From positions 23,219-87,218 of the forward strand of contig NZ_JAHLPR010000029.1 in assembly GCF_018918005.1 (NCBI RefSeq): 64,000 nucleotides of DNA. The letters are read 5' to 3'. Below the pieces are notes generated by a model. That model ran no database searches and had not been told where the DNA came from. It worked only from the letters and a program-made list of their open reading frames with translations. The number at the start of each line of letters is the position of its first letter. Position 1 is the first letter of the stretch. Positions 43,466-53,070 of the stretch are shown here, piece after piece. Made by a program: the position numbers and the translations under genes. The DNA is from Paenibacillus sp. MSJ-34. Its GTDB lineage: Bacteria > Bacillota > Bacilli > Paenibacillales > Paenibacillaceae.

Positions 43466-44649
43466 GCTTCGATTTTCACCCCGATACGATAACCTCGCCG
43501 ATCCAACAAGTTTTCATAAAGCCGCAAATGTTCCGTCCATATTTGCCGCGGGACGAAATCCCGTTCCATTCGTTCTCTCGCCCGTTCCCCCATCCGTTTG
43601 GCCGCATCCGGCCGTTCCAGCAGATCTTCGATCGCCTGCGCAAGCCGGCCGCTGTCGCCGATCGGCACGATCGTCCCCGTCACGCCGGCGACAACCGCAT
43701 CGACGCATCCCGTCGCTTCCGTCGCGATCGCCGGCAGCGATGCCGCGCCCGCTTCCAGCAATACCGTAGGCATCCCTTCGCGGTAAGTGGGAAACACAAA
43801 CATATTCATGCTGTGGTAATAAGGAGCGACGTCGGATACGAATCCCGCCGTTTTAATATAAGCGTTGCGCGCGATCCGTTCCCGCGTCGGCAGCCCGATC
43901 GTGTCTTCTTCTTCATCATCGCCGCATAGCAGCAAATACAATTCGGGATAAGTCCGCTGCACTTGCTCGAATGCTTCGACCAGTTCCTCGATCCCTTTAT
44001 CTTTGGCAAGACGGCCGACAAAGCCGGCTACGACTGCGTCTTCCGGTATGCCGTGCTCGGCGCGAATCTCTCTGGACCTCCGCAGCAGCGCGTCTGTCGG
44101 CGCATAAGCGCCGCAATCGACGCCGTTGCTGCTGCCGTGCAGAACGACAGTCGTTTTTCGTTCCGGGGCGATGCGCCAATCGACAATTTTGCTCCGCAAG
44201 CTGGGACTGACCGCCAGCACGCGGTGGGAACAACCCGCGGCTACCTTTTCCAGCAGCATGAGCAGTCCCCGCTTCGCCCCTTTTACCGTTTCGAACCGCA
44301 ACCCGTGGACCGTGTATATGCGCACCGGGACGCGGGCAAGCCATGCCGCCATACTGCACAGGAGTCCCGCCTTCGGCGTTCCGGCGTTGACGACCGTCGG
44401 CTTCAGGCGGCGAAACAAACGGAACAATTTCCATAGACTTACAACATCCCTCATCGGGGAAATCCCCCGCTTCATCGGCACGGAGTACACCTCCGCCCCT
44501 TCGCACCCGACGCGGCCCGGCGAGCTTACGACGCCGACGCGGTATCCGTTCCGGCGCAGGAAGGCGATTTGCCCTTCAATAAACGCGATACTTTGGGAAA
44601 CGGTCACCGCAAATAAAATAAAAGGTGCGTACGAATGCCCTTTCCTCAT
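43462..44649 (-). CDS. GT4 family glycosyltransferase
   Basis: 395 residues. Motifs GFVGRLAKDKGIEELVEAF and REGMPTVLLEAGAASLPAIA (E-x7-E). The N-terminal half resembles capsule glycosyltransferases of the WcaA/TagE group (YTVHGLRFE). It starts within the Wzy stop codon (TAATG), a tight coupling. Confidence 0.92.
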   Translation of the reverse strand: MRKGHSYAPFILFAVTVSQSIAFIEGQIAFLRRNGYRVGVVSSPGRVGCEGAEVYSVPMKRGISPMRDVVSLWKLFRLFRRLKPTVVNAGTPKAGLLCSMAAWLARVPVRIYTVHGLRFETVKGAKRGLLMLLEKVAAGCSHRVLAVSPSLRSKIVDWRIAPERKTTVVLHGSSNGVDCGAYAPTDALLRRSREIRAEHGIPEDAVVAGFVGRLAKDKGIEELVEAFEQVQRTYPELYLLLCGDDEEEDTIGLPTRERIARNAYIKTAGFVSDVAPYYHSMNMFVFPTYREGMPTVLLEAGAASLPAIATEATGCVDAVVAGVTGTIVPIGDSGRLAQAIEDLLERPDAAKRMGERARERMERDFVPRQIWTEHLRLYENLLDRRGYRIGVKIEA

Positions 44650-46154
44650 TACAACCCCCCCAATCGTTCATCCCGTTTCGTGACCAGCCATAGGAACAGA
44701 AACGGCATAAATCCCGATTTTACAATAAAAAACACGATATTGTCCGAGTCTCCGACCAATAGAACGAAACATAAATTGATCAGCAGCGGCAGCAGCAGCA
44801 GCCGAACGTCTTGATGGCGCCACGCTTCCGACAATCTGCGAATGGCGCCGATGATGAAGCCCCATACCGCGAACGCCGCGGGAATCGACCAAATGCCGAA
44901 GTTGATGAGACTCTCCCCGAGCAAGCCGTATACCCTTGACGATTCGAATCGCCCGGGAACGTGCGATCCTTCGCCGAACAGCGCCTCCGTCCCCGCCTTT
45001 TCTTTCGTGGGCGGCTTATCCGGCCATACGAACTGCGGGACGAGCAGAGCGAGGGCGCCGCCGTAAGTGGAGCCGTAAGCGTAGCCGTACTCGTCCGGAT
45101 AGCGGACGGCCCGGTAGAGAACATAGGATTGAATATCGCTGCGCGCCAGGTCGCCAAGCAGCGTCATCCGCCACGACGACTTATGCTGTCCGCCGTCCTG
45201 CTCGGCTGCCGCCGAACGGTTCAGCATGCCGCTCAATCCCTCCAGTCCCTGGTCCTTGTAAAAACCGTATATGTACATAAACAAAAACGTAAAGCAAAGG
45301 CCGACTAGAATCACTTTCCTTGTGACGGGCCGGATATAGTAATGAATGATGCCGACCGCCCAAAACAGCGACCATAGCGTGTTGCTCCTGCTGCCGCGCA
45401 GCCCGCCGAACAGCAGCTGCAGCAGCGTGAATGCGGTCAATGCCGCGAACAGCACGGCCCAGCCCGGGACCGAAACGTTTTTCTGCTTCAACAGCAGCGC
45501 CGCGCCGATCGCCAGCACGATCGGAAAACTTTCCGAGAACATAAACACGATGCCGAATCCTTGAAAAGCGTTTCCTTCCGTATACGATTGAATATAGCCG
45601 CCGATACCGCCGAACCGGGCATAGACGATCAATTGCAGAGCCAGCGTCGCGGCAAGAAACGCAAACCAGACGGGCAGGAAGGCGCGTTGATTGACAACCC
45701 ATCGCTTCGCGGCCTTCCGTCTCGTTCCCCATCTTACATTGCGCGCGATGCGGTAGATCATGATCCCGATAAAATTAAAAATGGAGAGATACCCTAGCCA
45801 CTCTCTCCAATCGTCGGGCGGGCTGACCTCGCCCATCCATATGTTCCAATGCACGTGAAGCAGCGGAGCGAGAAAAAAATAATGCACGCCCAGCATGCCG
45901 ATAACGCCGAAAAGATCGAACGGATCGGATTTCCCCCTCAGCCAGTCGACGGCGTCCGTCCCGATCGCGATACCGCATAGCAGCACCGGAATCACGAACC
46001 AATGCCATAAGTTCGGTTGAAACGCCAAAAATCCGGTTGCCGCGAGCAGACACGCGTAACAGGAAATAAGAAAACTGCGATAATCGCCCGTCATGCGCCG
46101 CGTACCGGTATCGGATCGCGGGGCCTCGATCTTGACCCGAGATAGCATAAGCAT
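44649..46154 (-). CDS. O-antigen/EPS polymerase (Wzy-like)
   Basis: A 501-residue polytopic membrane protein with about 11-12 hydrophobic segments and a large extracytoplasmic loop in the second half (residues about 315-400), as in Wzy-type polymerases. It shows low sequence conservation, as usual for the family; the call rests on topology and place between flippase and transferases. The start may be ATG at 46154 or one of the internal ATGs. Confidence 0.82.
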   Translation of the reverse strand: MLMLSRVKIEAPRSDTGTRRMTGDYRSFLISCYACLLAATGFLAFQPNLWHWFVIPVLLCGIAIGTDAVDWLRGKSDPFDLFGVIGMLGVHYFFLAPLLHVHWNIWMGEVSPPDDWREWLGYLSIFNFIGIMIYRIARNVRWGTRRKAAKRWVVNQRAFLPVWFAFLAATLALQLIVYARFGGIGGYIQSYTEGNAFQGFGIVFMFSESFPIVLAIGAALLLKQKNVSVPGWAVLFAALTAFTLLQLLFGGLRGSRSNTLWSLFWAVGIIHYYIRPVTRKVILVGLCFTFLFMYIYGFYKDQGLEGLSGMLNRSAAAEQDGGQHKSSWRMTLLGDLARSDIQSYVLYRAVRYPDEYGYAYGSTYGGALALLVPQFVWPDKPPTKEKAGTEALFGEGSHVPGRFESSRVYGLLGESLINFGIWSIPAAFAVWGFIIGAIRRLSEAWRHQDVRLLLLPLLINLCFVLLVGDSDNIVFFIVKSGFMPFLFLWLVTKRDERLGGL

Positions 46155-46183
46155 ATTCCTTTCGCATCAATCAATAGGTTCCG

Positions 46184-47326
46184 TTAGGTGTTATGAGCCG
46201 AACAGTAAATCGATTGGAGCAGCCGGCTCGATTGCGAAATTTCCAAATTCCGCTCGATTATTCTTCGCTCGATCGCATCCCGGCTTATTTTCCCCCGGCC
46301 GCGCTGGCGCAAAATCGCCTCCACCCACCCGTCGGTCCGTTCCTCCAGATCGGCGAACGCAATCAATCCGAGCCCCAAATCGACTTCCCCCGGAACCGTT
46401 CGCGCAATGACGGACGGCACTCCCGCCGCCTGCGATTCGATCGCGGCCAAACCGAGCCCTTCGTAGAGAGACGGGAATACGAATACGTCCATCGCGGCGA
46501 GCAAATCCGGAACGTCGTCGCGCACGCCGAGCAATAGGACGCGATCCTCGATCCCGTACCGGGACGCGGTCTGCTCGATCTCCGCACGCAAAGGGCCGTC
46601 GCCGGCAAGGAGCAAGTGGGCGTTCGGAACGCGCGCAAGCAAATCTGCGAACACGCGGAGAAGGAACCGGTGGTTCTTCGGCGGATCGAAACGTCCCACA
46701 TGGCCGATCAGCAGCGTATCTTCGGGCAAGCCAAGCTTGCGGCGCAGTTGCTGTTTGTCTTCGGGCAAACGGAGGTATTTATCCGTATGAATCCCGTTGG
46801 GCACGATCCTCACTTTGCCGGAGGCGAAACAATCGTCGCCGAATAACGACTTGCACGCGGCGGTCGAAACGCCCAGCATGTGGGTCGAGCAGGCGGCGAT
46901 CTTTCTTTGCATCATGCGCCGGTACATCGTTCTTAGCGGCGTATCCCGGTAACCGTCCCGTATGCTGTTGCTGTTCGCGATTCGAATCGGTATGCCGCAT
47001 GCTTTCGCCGATTGCAAGACGAGTCCCGAGAAATAATACAGCTGGCTATGTACGCCGGCAAACGGCCCGTATTCCGTCAAGATGCGGCGAACGTCCCTTT
47101 CGTATTTCCACAGCCGGCTCCATACCGGAGCGGCAATATGGAAAATTCGTCCGCCCAATTCGTATATTTCGCGATCGAAATGGCCCTCTCTATGCGAATG
47201 GACGACAAAATCGAACTGAATCCGGCTGCGGTCGATATGCCGATACACGTCCATGACGAACGTCTCGGCCCCTCCGCGGTTCATCACTCCGAAAAAAAAT
47301 AAAATTCTAAGCGGTTGTTGCGACAA
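46184..47326 (-). CDS. GT4 family glycosyltransferase
   Basis: About 380 residues: LRILFFFGVMNRGGAETFVMD near the N-terminus (split: LRILFFFGVMNRGG, AETFVMD), GHVGRFDPPKNHRFLL, and E-x7-E in EGLGLAAIESQAAGVPSV. Start choice: TTG 47326 has GAGGGTG 6 bases upstream and gives the usual N-terminus; longer starts would run further into the flippase gene, which it already overlaps by 20 bases. Confidence 0.9.
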   Translation of the reverse strand: MSQQPLRILFFFGVMNRGGAETFVMDVYRHIDRSRIQFDFVVHSHREGHFDREIYELGGRIFHIAAPVWSRLWKYERDVRRILTEYGPFAGVHSQLYYFSGLVLQSAKACGIPIRIANSNSIRDGYRDTPLRTMYRRMMQRKIAACSTHMLGVSTAACKSLFGDDCFASGKVRIVPNGIHTDKYLRLPEDKQQLRRKLGLPEDTLLIGHVGRFDPPKNHRFLLRVFADLLARVPNAHLLLAGDGPLRAEIEQTASRYGIEDRVLLLGVRDDVPDLLAAMDVFVFPSLYEGLGLAAIESQAAGVPSVIARTVPGEVDLGLGLIAFADLEERTDGWVEAILRQRGRGKISRDAIERRIIERNLEISQSSRLLQSIYCSAHNT

Positions 47327-48578
47327 TACGATCACCCTCGCGTTTTCGATTTTTCCGTACTGCATACGCGACGACCGCCGCACTCGCGGCCGCCTGAACG
47401 CCTCCCGCGATCATAAGCGAATATACCGCGCCGTACACGCCGTGGAGCGGCACCAGCTGCCACAGCGAGAGGAAGCTTGCAAGCGCCGTCAACGCAAATA
47501 TATACGGCTGCACGGCAAACAAGCGCGCCGCGGTCATGCCATACCCGAGACAGGAAGCGGCGTAGGATATGGCGGCGTACCCCATCATCCATACGAGCAA
47601 TGGTCCGTACGCTGCATATTCCGGCGTATATACAAGCGCCAATATCGGTTTGCCGGCAACGGCCGCGACGACTGTTCCTGCGGCGCCCAAACCTGCCGCC
47701 AGCGCCCCCATCCTCCATAGCAAACGTTTGTAGTCCGCCGTTCGCCTCTCCGCGTAGTAACGGGCCAGCCGAGGGCTCGCCGTTTGTCCCAGCGCCCCCA
47801 TGACCGTGCTTCCGGCAACGATAAAATAAGCCAGCGACGCATAGAAGCCCAACGTTTCCGTACCGAGAATCGATTCGATAAAATAGCGCGGAAGCGCGTC
47901 GGTTAACGATATGAGCATCATCACGATGCCGAGCGGGAAACTAAGCTTGGCCAAGGAGCGAAGCTGTTGAAGCCGCAAGCGCGGCTTCAACGTTTCGAAT
48001 CGGGCGCCGTATCGCATATCGGCCGCAACGAGAACGAGCAGCCAAACCGCGCATAAACCGGCGACGCATACGACAAGGCTTCCGGTCGTCCATAAGAGCA
48101 ATGCGGTCGTAAGCAGCGACAACGGCCCTTTGACGAGCAGCGATTTGGCGATCAGATCCAGTCTTTCCCGCTGCTGCACCATGCCGTAGACGACGTCGCT
48201 CACCGACTCGATCGCTTTGGAACAGCCGATTAGCAGCACGACGGCCGTCATTTCCCAAGAATGGCGATTCATCGCCATGATCGCCGCGATGACGGCAACG
48301 GACAAGACGGAAGTGCACAGCCTTAGTCCCATGTAATCCCCGAATGCGTATTGGCGCTCGGAATCCGTCGCTTGAATGGAACGAAGCTGCAAGTTTGCGA
48401 GCATAAAGACGGGCGCCGTAACGGCCAGGCCAAGCGAATATTGGCCGACCATTGCCGCTCCGCCCCATTTGGCCATCATGGCGATGAGCGCCCATTGGCA
48501 GAGCGCATACACGACGTTGCCCGCGAAGGTCCATGCAAAATTGAAGCGCAGCGACGGCGCGGTTCGTATAAGTTTCAT
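47307..48578 (-). CDS. polysaccharide flippase (Wzx-like, MATE/PST superfamily)
   Basis: 423 residues with about 12 membrane segments (e.g. GLCAVWLLVLVAADM, AVVAAVAGKPILALVYTPEYA). The pattern FSxxAxxxA at the start and paired helices fit oligosaccharide flippases that move lipid-linked repeats across the membrane. Lies 23 bases after the CapD/EpsC-like gene. Confidence 0.87.
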   Translation of the reverse strand: MKLIRTAPSLRFNFAWTFAGNVVYALCQWALIAMMAKWGGAAMVGQYSLGLAVTAPVFMLANLQLRSIQATDSERQYAFGDYMGLRLCTSVLSVAVIAAIMAMNRHSWEMTAVVLLIGCSKAIESVSDVVYGMVQQRERLDLIAKSLLVKGPLSLLTTALLLWTTGSLVVCVAGLCAVWLLVLVAADMRYGARFETLKPRLRLQQLRSLAKLSFPLGIVMMLISLTDALPRYFIESILGTETLGFYASLAYFIVAGSTVMGALGQTASPRLARYYAERRTADYKRLLWRMGALAAGLGAAGTVVAAVAGKPILALVYTPEYAAYGPLLVWMMGYAAISYAASCLGYGMTAARLFAVQPYIFALTALASFLSLWQLVPLHGVYGAVYSLMIAGGVQAAASAAVVAYAVRKNRKREGDRIVATTA

Positions 48579-48601
48579 CCGGATGAAATGACACGTCCTC
48601 T

Positions 48602-50488
48602 CTAAGCTCCCGCCAAAGCGTAAACTTCTTCGCTTTGTCCCGGAACGGCCGCGGTCTGCGCCTCCTCGGGAGCGGCATGATAACCGGGAACGACGAGTTG
48701 CAGCAGCGTGCGGAACGTTTCGAGGTCTTGCTGCATAACGATTTCATGCAATCGGTCGATTTCCGCAAACAACGGCGCCGCATCGACAACCGCCGGCTTG
48801 CCGATATAAATCCGGTCATGCTTCGTCGACGAAATCCCTTCTTCGTCGGTAAGCAGTTCCTCGAACAATTTTTCTCCTTCGCGAATGCCGGTAAATTCGA
48901 TGGAGATATCCTTGTCCGGCTCGAATCCGGACAGGCGGATCAAGTCTTTGGCCAAGTCGACGATTCGCACCGGTTTGCCCATGTCGAGAATGAACACCTC
49001 GCCGCCTTGCGCCAGCGCGCCCGCTTGAATGACTAATTGCACCGCCTCCGGAATCGTCATAAAATAGCGGACCATGTCGGGATGCGTGACCGTGACGGGG
49101 CCGCCTTGCTTGATTTGTTCCTTGAAGCGGGGAATGACGCTGCCGCGGCTGCCGAGCACATTGCCGAAGCGTACGGCGGCGAATACCGTTTGGCTGTTCC
49201 TGCTCAAGCTTTGGACGATCATTTCCGCCAGCCGCTTCGTCGCCCCCATGACGTTGGTCGGATTCACCGCCTTATCCGTCGATATGAGCACGAAACGTTC
49301 GGCGGCATACTTGCTTGCGCATTGCGCCACATTTTTCGTGCCCAGCACATTATTTTTGATCGCTGCGGCGGGATTTCGCTCCATCAGCGGAACATGCTTA
49401 TGGGCCGCCGCATGAAAGACGACCTGCGGCCGATATTGGCCGAACACTTCGTCCATCCGCGCCATATCCTGAATGTCGGCAATAATCGGCATCAGCGCTA
49501 ACCCGGGGAAGCTGCGCCTCAGCTCCATTTCGATGTTATAGATGCTGTTCTCGCCATGGCCGAGCAGCAGCAGCCGATCCGGACGGAAACGGGCAACCTG
49601 CCTGCACAATTCCGAACCGATCGATCCGCCCGCGCCGGTGACGAGCACGGTTTTTCCTTCCACATAGCCGGCGATGCCATGCAAATCGGTCGTGACCGGT
49701 TCTCTCCCCAGCAGGTCTTCGACTTCGACGTCGCGTATTTCGTTAATGCTGACTTTGCCTTCGATCAAATCGTTCAAGATCGGAATGAGCTTTAATTTCG
49801 CTTTGGTCGACTTGCACAGCTCGATGATCCGTTTCATTTCGCATTTCGACGCGGACGGGATGGCGATAATGATTTGGCCGATGTCGTACTGTTCGACCGC
49901 TTTGTGGATCATCTCTCTGCCTCCGATTACCGGGATGCCGTGTACCTGGCATTTATGCTTCGCGTTGTCGTCGTCGATGAACAAAACCGGAATCATATTC
50001 GCCGATGAATTGAACTTCAATTCTTTCGCGATCATACTTCCGCAGCTGCCTGCACCGATAATTAACGCTCGGTCCTTTTTCCCGCCACGCTTATCGTATC
50101 CGTCCCGAACGATTCTCCAGACGAATCGAGAGCCGCCGACGGCGAACAATACGTTTACGAAAGAGAGGAAGGCTATTTCGAGCTGCACCGGTTCCCGCAT
50201 AATGACAATATGGAAGACATAGGATACGATGCTGCCGATTGCGATCGCCCTTATAATCGATACGGCTTCACCGATGCTCGCAAACTTCCATATTCTTTTG
50301 TACAATTTGAAATAGTGCATCAAGGATAGATGAATTACGCTTGAAATAAGAACATAAACGGCCAATTGCCGGACCCAGTCGTCCGGAATCGCGCCGTCAA
50401 AGCGAAGAAAGTATGACCAATAAACGCTTGCCCCTATCAGCAAAAAATCCATTCCAAGCAACATGGTCATTCGCTTCTCGTACTTCAT
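48602..50488 (-). CDS. CapD/EpsC/PglF-type nucleotide-sugar 4,6-dehydratase, membrane bound
   Basis: 628 residues: four N-terminal membrane helices, a CoA-binding-like domain (about 125-260), then an extended-SDR domain with TGAGGSIGSEL and LISTDKAVNPTNVMGATKR. Family members convert UDP-GlcNAc to the 4-keto-6-deoxy sugar, the first step to bacillosamine-like sugars. First gene after the candidate EAR RNA, the same place as epsC in Bacillus subtilis. Confidence 0.93.
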   Translation of the reverse strand: MKYEKRMTMLLGMDFLLIGASVYWSYFLRFDGAIPDDWVRQLAVYVLISSVIHLSLMHYFKLYKRIWKFASIGEAVSIIRAIAIGSIVSYVFHIVIMREPVQLEIAFLSFVNVLFAVGGSRFVWRIVRDGYDKRGGKKDRALIIGAGSCGSMIAKELKFNSSANMIPVLFIDDDNAKHKCQVHGIPVIGGREMIHKAVEQYDIGQIIIAIPSASKCEMKRIIELCKSTKAKLKLIPILNDLIEGKVSINEIRDVEVEDLLGREPVTTDLHGIAGYVEGKTVLVTGAGGSIGSELCRQVARFRPDRLLLLGHGENSIYNIEMELRRSFPGLALMPIIADIQDMARMDEVFGQYRPQVVFHAAAHKHVPLMERNPAAAIKNNVLGTKNVAQCASKYAAERFVLISTDKAVNPTNVMGATKRLAEMIVQSLSRNSQTVFAAVRFGNVLGSRGSVIPRFKEQIKQGGPVTVTHPDMVRYFMTIPEAVQLVIQAGALAQGGEVFILDMGKPVRIVDLAKDLIRLSGFEPDKDISIEFTGIREGEKLFEELLTDEEGISSTKHDRIYIGKPAVVDAAPLFAEIDRLHEIVMQQDLETFRTLLQLVVPGYHAAPEEAQTAAVPGQSEEVYALAGA

Positions 50489-50539
50489 ATCGTTCCTCCC
50501 ATTTCGGACAGCAGTTCATTTTTTATAAAAATTGCAGTT

Positions 50540-50582
50540 GCACCGTTTTAACCCGGCAAGGGGTTTGCCAACCAAAACGGCA
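50540..50582 (-). other. stem-loop before the epsC-like gene
   Basis: Minus strand CCGTTTT ... AAAACGG encloses GGCAA/TTGCC, a nested hairpin about 55 bases ahead of the start codon. It could be a terminator or processing signal within the operon; no tight T-run follows. Confidence 0.4.
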
Positions 50583-50644
50583 TAACTCCAATCTCTATTA
50601 GCGCATGTTCGCTAACTCTATTTAGCGGATAAACGCGATAAAAT

Positions 50645-50785
50645 AGAAAAGGGCATTTAACCCCGCCTCACATCACACCATCGACGATGAACGTCTAAGG
50701 TTTTGCACCCACAGCATGATCGAGTGCCTACGGTGGTATAGGTACAGTAGACATTACCTGCAGCCGGCCTCTTCTTGCCCGGCAA
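50645..50785 (-). ncRNA. candidate EAR (epsC) antitermination RNA
   Basis: A 313-base gap separates the BY-kinase gene from the epsC-like gene, although most genes of this operon overlap. On the minus strand it contains several compact hairpins: GGTAATG...GTACC (50758-50741), GCACTCG...GGGTGC (50729-50705) and GACGTTCATCGTC (50694-50682). In Bacillales, the EAR/epsC RNA lies exactly between epsB and epsC and lets polymerase read through the long eps operon. Position and structure support the call; I could not check the Rfam consensus. Confidence 0.55.
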
Positions 50786-50801
50786 GCCGCTCGCTTTCTT
50801 C

Positions 50802-51488
50802 TTAGTCCGTTTCGTAGTATTGCAAACTCGCTTGCGCCGCTTTGCTTCGTCTGACGTTGTTTAGAACGACGCCCAAAACGGTGGACTTGACTAGTTCCAA
50901 ATTCATTTTCGCCTTCCGAACCTGTTCAAGTTTGACTTTCCCGGCTTGAACGACCAATATGACTCCGTCGCAGCGGGTCGCCACGACCAATCCGTCGGTA
51001 ATGGCCAACGTCGGAGGGGAGTCGAAGATGACGATATCGAATTGCCGCTTCCACTCTTCCAGCAACGAGTCCAATCGGGACGACGATAAAATTTCCGCCG
51101 GGTTCGGCGGAATGGTGCCGGACGGGACGAGCGACAGATTCGGAATATAACTTTCCCGGATCGCCTCTTGATCCGGCCTTTCGTTCGTGAGCAGATTCGT
51201 CAAACCGTAAAGATTCGTTTGGCCGAACATAAGATGCAAGGAAGGCTTCCGTAAATCGGCATCGACGAGGAGCACTTTTTTGCCTTCATGCGCATAGGAA
51301 ACCGCCAGATTGGCGGCGGTCGTCGTTTTCCCTTCCCCCGGCACGGCCGAAGTGATCAATAACGTCCTCACCGGATTTTCCCATCTCGCAAACCGAATAT
51401 TGGTCCGGAGCGTCCGAAACGACTCGGAAATGCGCGATTTCGGATTGATTTCCATCACCAGCTTTTGTTCATGAGCTAACCGTGGCAT
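50802..51488 (-). CDS. CpsD/CapB-family tyrosine kinase (BY-kinase)
   Basis: 228 residues: Walker A SAVPGEGKTTTAANLA, Walker A' LLVDADLRKPSLH and Walker B VIFDSPPTL, and a short C-terminal Tyr cluster SLQYYETD as autophosphorylation site. It works with the Wzz-like membrane partner to control chain length. Start ATG 51488 overlaps the modulator gene by 20 bases. Confidence 0.93.
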   Translation of the reverse strand: MPRLAHEQKLVMEINPKSRISESFRTLRTNIRFARWENPVRTLLITSAVPGEGKTTTAANLAVSYAHEGKKVLLVDADLRKPSLHLMFGQTNLYGLTNLLTNERPDQEAIRESYIPNLSLVPSGTIPPNPAEILSSSRLDSLLEEWKRQFDIVIFDSPPTLAITDGLVVATRCDGVILVVQAGKVKLEQVRKAKMNLELVKSTVLGVVLNNVRRSKAAQASLQYYETD

Positions 51489-52212
51489 ATTGTTCACCCG
51501 CTTGATTTTTCTCGGTATGCACCGTCTTGCCATTCAAATCTTTCTTTTGAATTTTCATGATTACGCCTAGCGTCGGAAGCCCGAGATACTGTTCGACCTC
51601 CGCCTCGTTCTTGAGCGTATCGTCCAAATATTCCAGCAAAAATACGACCGCAATTCCCAGCAGCAAAGATAAGGCAAAGCCGACGGCGATATGAAGCTGC
51701 ATATTCGGGCTGACCGGAGTCACGGATTCGCCCGGTTTGGCCTTATCCAAAATCGTCACATTGTCGACATTCATAATTTTCGGAATTTCCTCTTGAAATA
51801 CCGCCGCAACCGCATTGACGATTTCCGCCGCCCTGCCGTAATTCGCATCCTTGACTGTGAGCGTCATGATCTGCGATTCGCGTACGGAATGAACCCGCAC
51901 CTTGTGAACAAGAGTTTCCGCGGGAACGTTCAAATTCGGATACCGCTGTACCACCTTATCCATAACGGCCGTCGATTGAATGATCTCTTTATAGGTATTA
52001 ATGAGCATAATGTTCGTGTTGATCGAATTCACATCCGGCTGCGGGGATTCGTCCGCGAACAATTTATTGACGATCAGCTTGGAAGACGCTTCGTATTGCG
52101 GGGTAATATAATAAAAGGTTACGAGCCCCGTTGCACCGGTGCCGAGCGCAACGGCCGCCAGAATGAGCCAGAACCTTTTTTTGAACGTTTGAATGAGTTC
52201 CTTCAGTTCCAC
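51469..52212 (-). CDS. Wzz-family chain-length modulator/kinase activator (CapA/EpsA-like)
   Basis: 247 residues: two membrane helices (about 20-40 and 175-195) flank an extracytoplasmic domain; the juxtamembrane motif PVSPNMQLHIAVGF is the Pro-rich Wzz signature. The GTG start at 52212 has GAGGG with 7-base spacing and gives the usual MELKELIQTFKKRFW N-terminus. Overlaps the phosphatase gene by 10 bases. Confidence 0.92.
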   Translation of the reverse strand: MELKELIQTFKKRFWLILAAVALGTGATGLVTFYYITPQYEASSKLIVNKLFADESPQPDVNSINTNIMLINTYKEIIQSTAVMDKVVQRYPNLNVPAETLVHKVRVHSVRESQIMTLTVKDANYGRAAEIVNAVAAVFQEEIPKIMNVDNVTILDKAKPGESVTPVSPNMQLHIAVGFALSLLLGIAVVFLLEYLDDTLKNEAEVEQYLGLPTLGVIMKIQKKDLNGKTVHTEKNQAGEQYATVSS

Positions 52213-52979
52213 TGCGAATCCCTCGCCTCCGTATTTATAGGTTGATCCAATGGATGCTTGCACGAAACGACGGTTTGGCCGCGAATTAAACGTTCGGCGT
52301 TGCGCTGCAAACAACGGGCGTAATCCGCCCCTCCCAATTGTTTCAGCGTTTCGTACCCTTGCCGCAAGTAAAAGCCGCGCTGCAGCGTGTTATGCGCGTC
52401 GGAGGCGAGCATATGCGCCCACTTGCGTTTGCAGATGATCGCGGCGGTACGCTGAATTCTTCGGCCGAACAATCCGAGCAGCGATTGCGAGGTCACTTGC
52501 AAGAAGATGCCGCGCTCCCTCCATTCAAGCAGCAATTCGGGCCGCTCCACCACTTCCAAATTGCGCTCGGGATGCGCGATGACGATTTGCAGGCGGGAAC
52601 GGCTCATCCATTCCGCAAACTCGTTGAAATAGGGCGGAATCGCCCGGGAAGGCAATTCCACTAACAAATACATGCTGTCCGCCAATGTCTGCAATTTCCC
52701 CCGGTCGTAGTCCGATAAATAAGACGGATGAAGACGAAATTCCTGACCCGGCAGCACGGTCAACGGCATGCTTCGCAGCCGCAAACGTTCGTTCATTCGA
52801 TCGACCGCTTTCCGGATTTTCGATGCCGAATTATGGTAACGCCTCGTCGCATGGTGCGGCGTCGCTACGACCGTATGTATTCCGTTCCGAATGGCTGCCG
52901 CCGCCAGCTTCAAAGACCCTTCCGCCGTTTTCGGACCGTCGTCGAGGCCCGGCAATATATGGCAATGGAGGTCTATCAT
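52203..52979 (-). CDS. PHP-family protein-tyrosine phosphatase (CpsB/YwqE-like)
   Basis: 258 residues, Mn-dependent: MIDLHCHILPGLDDGP (HxH metal ligands), ATPHHATRRYHN and IAHPERN. It dephosphorylates the BY-kinase. I placed the start at ATG 52979, the family start. The cpsB-wzz-cpsD set is complete and adjacent. Confidence 0.94.
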   Translation of the reverse strand: MIDLHCHILPGLDDGPKTAEGSLKLAAAAIRNGIHTVVATPHHATRRYHNSASKIRKAVDRMNERLRLRSMPLTVLPGQEFRLHPSYLSDYDRGKLQTLADSMYLLVELPSRAIPPYFNEFAEWMSRSRLQIVIAHPERNLEVVERPELLLEWRERGIFLQVTSQSLLGLFGRRIQRTAAIICKRKWAHMLASDAHNTLQRGFYLRQGYETLKQLGGADYARCLQRNAERLIRGQTVVSCKHPLDQPINTEARDSQWN

Positions 52980-53070
52980 ACAAATCACCCAAATAACTAG
53001 TGTTAAAGAATTAATGCGGTTCATTGCGAAATATAGTAAAATAAGAAGGAATATCTAAAAAAAGGTCCTG

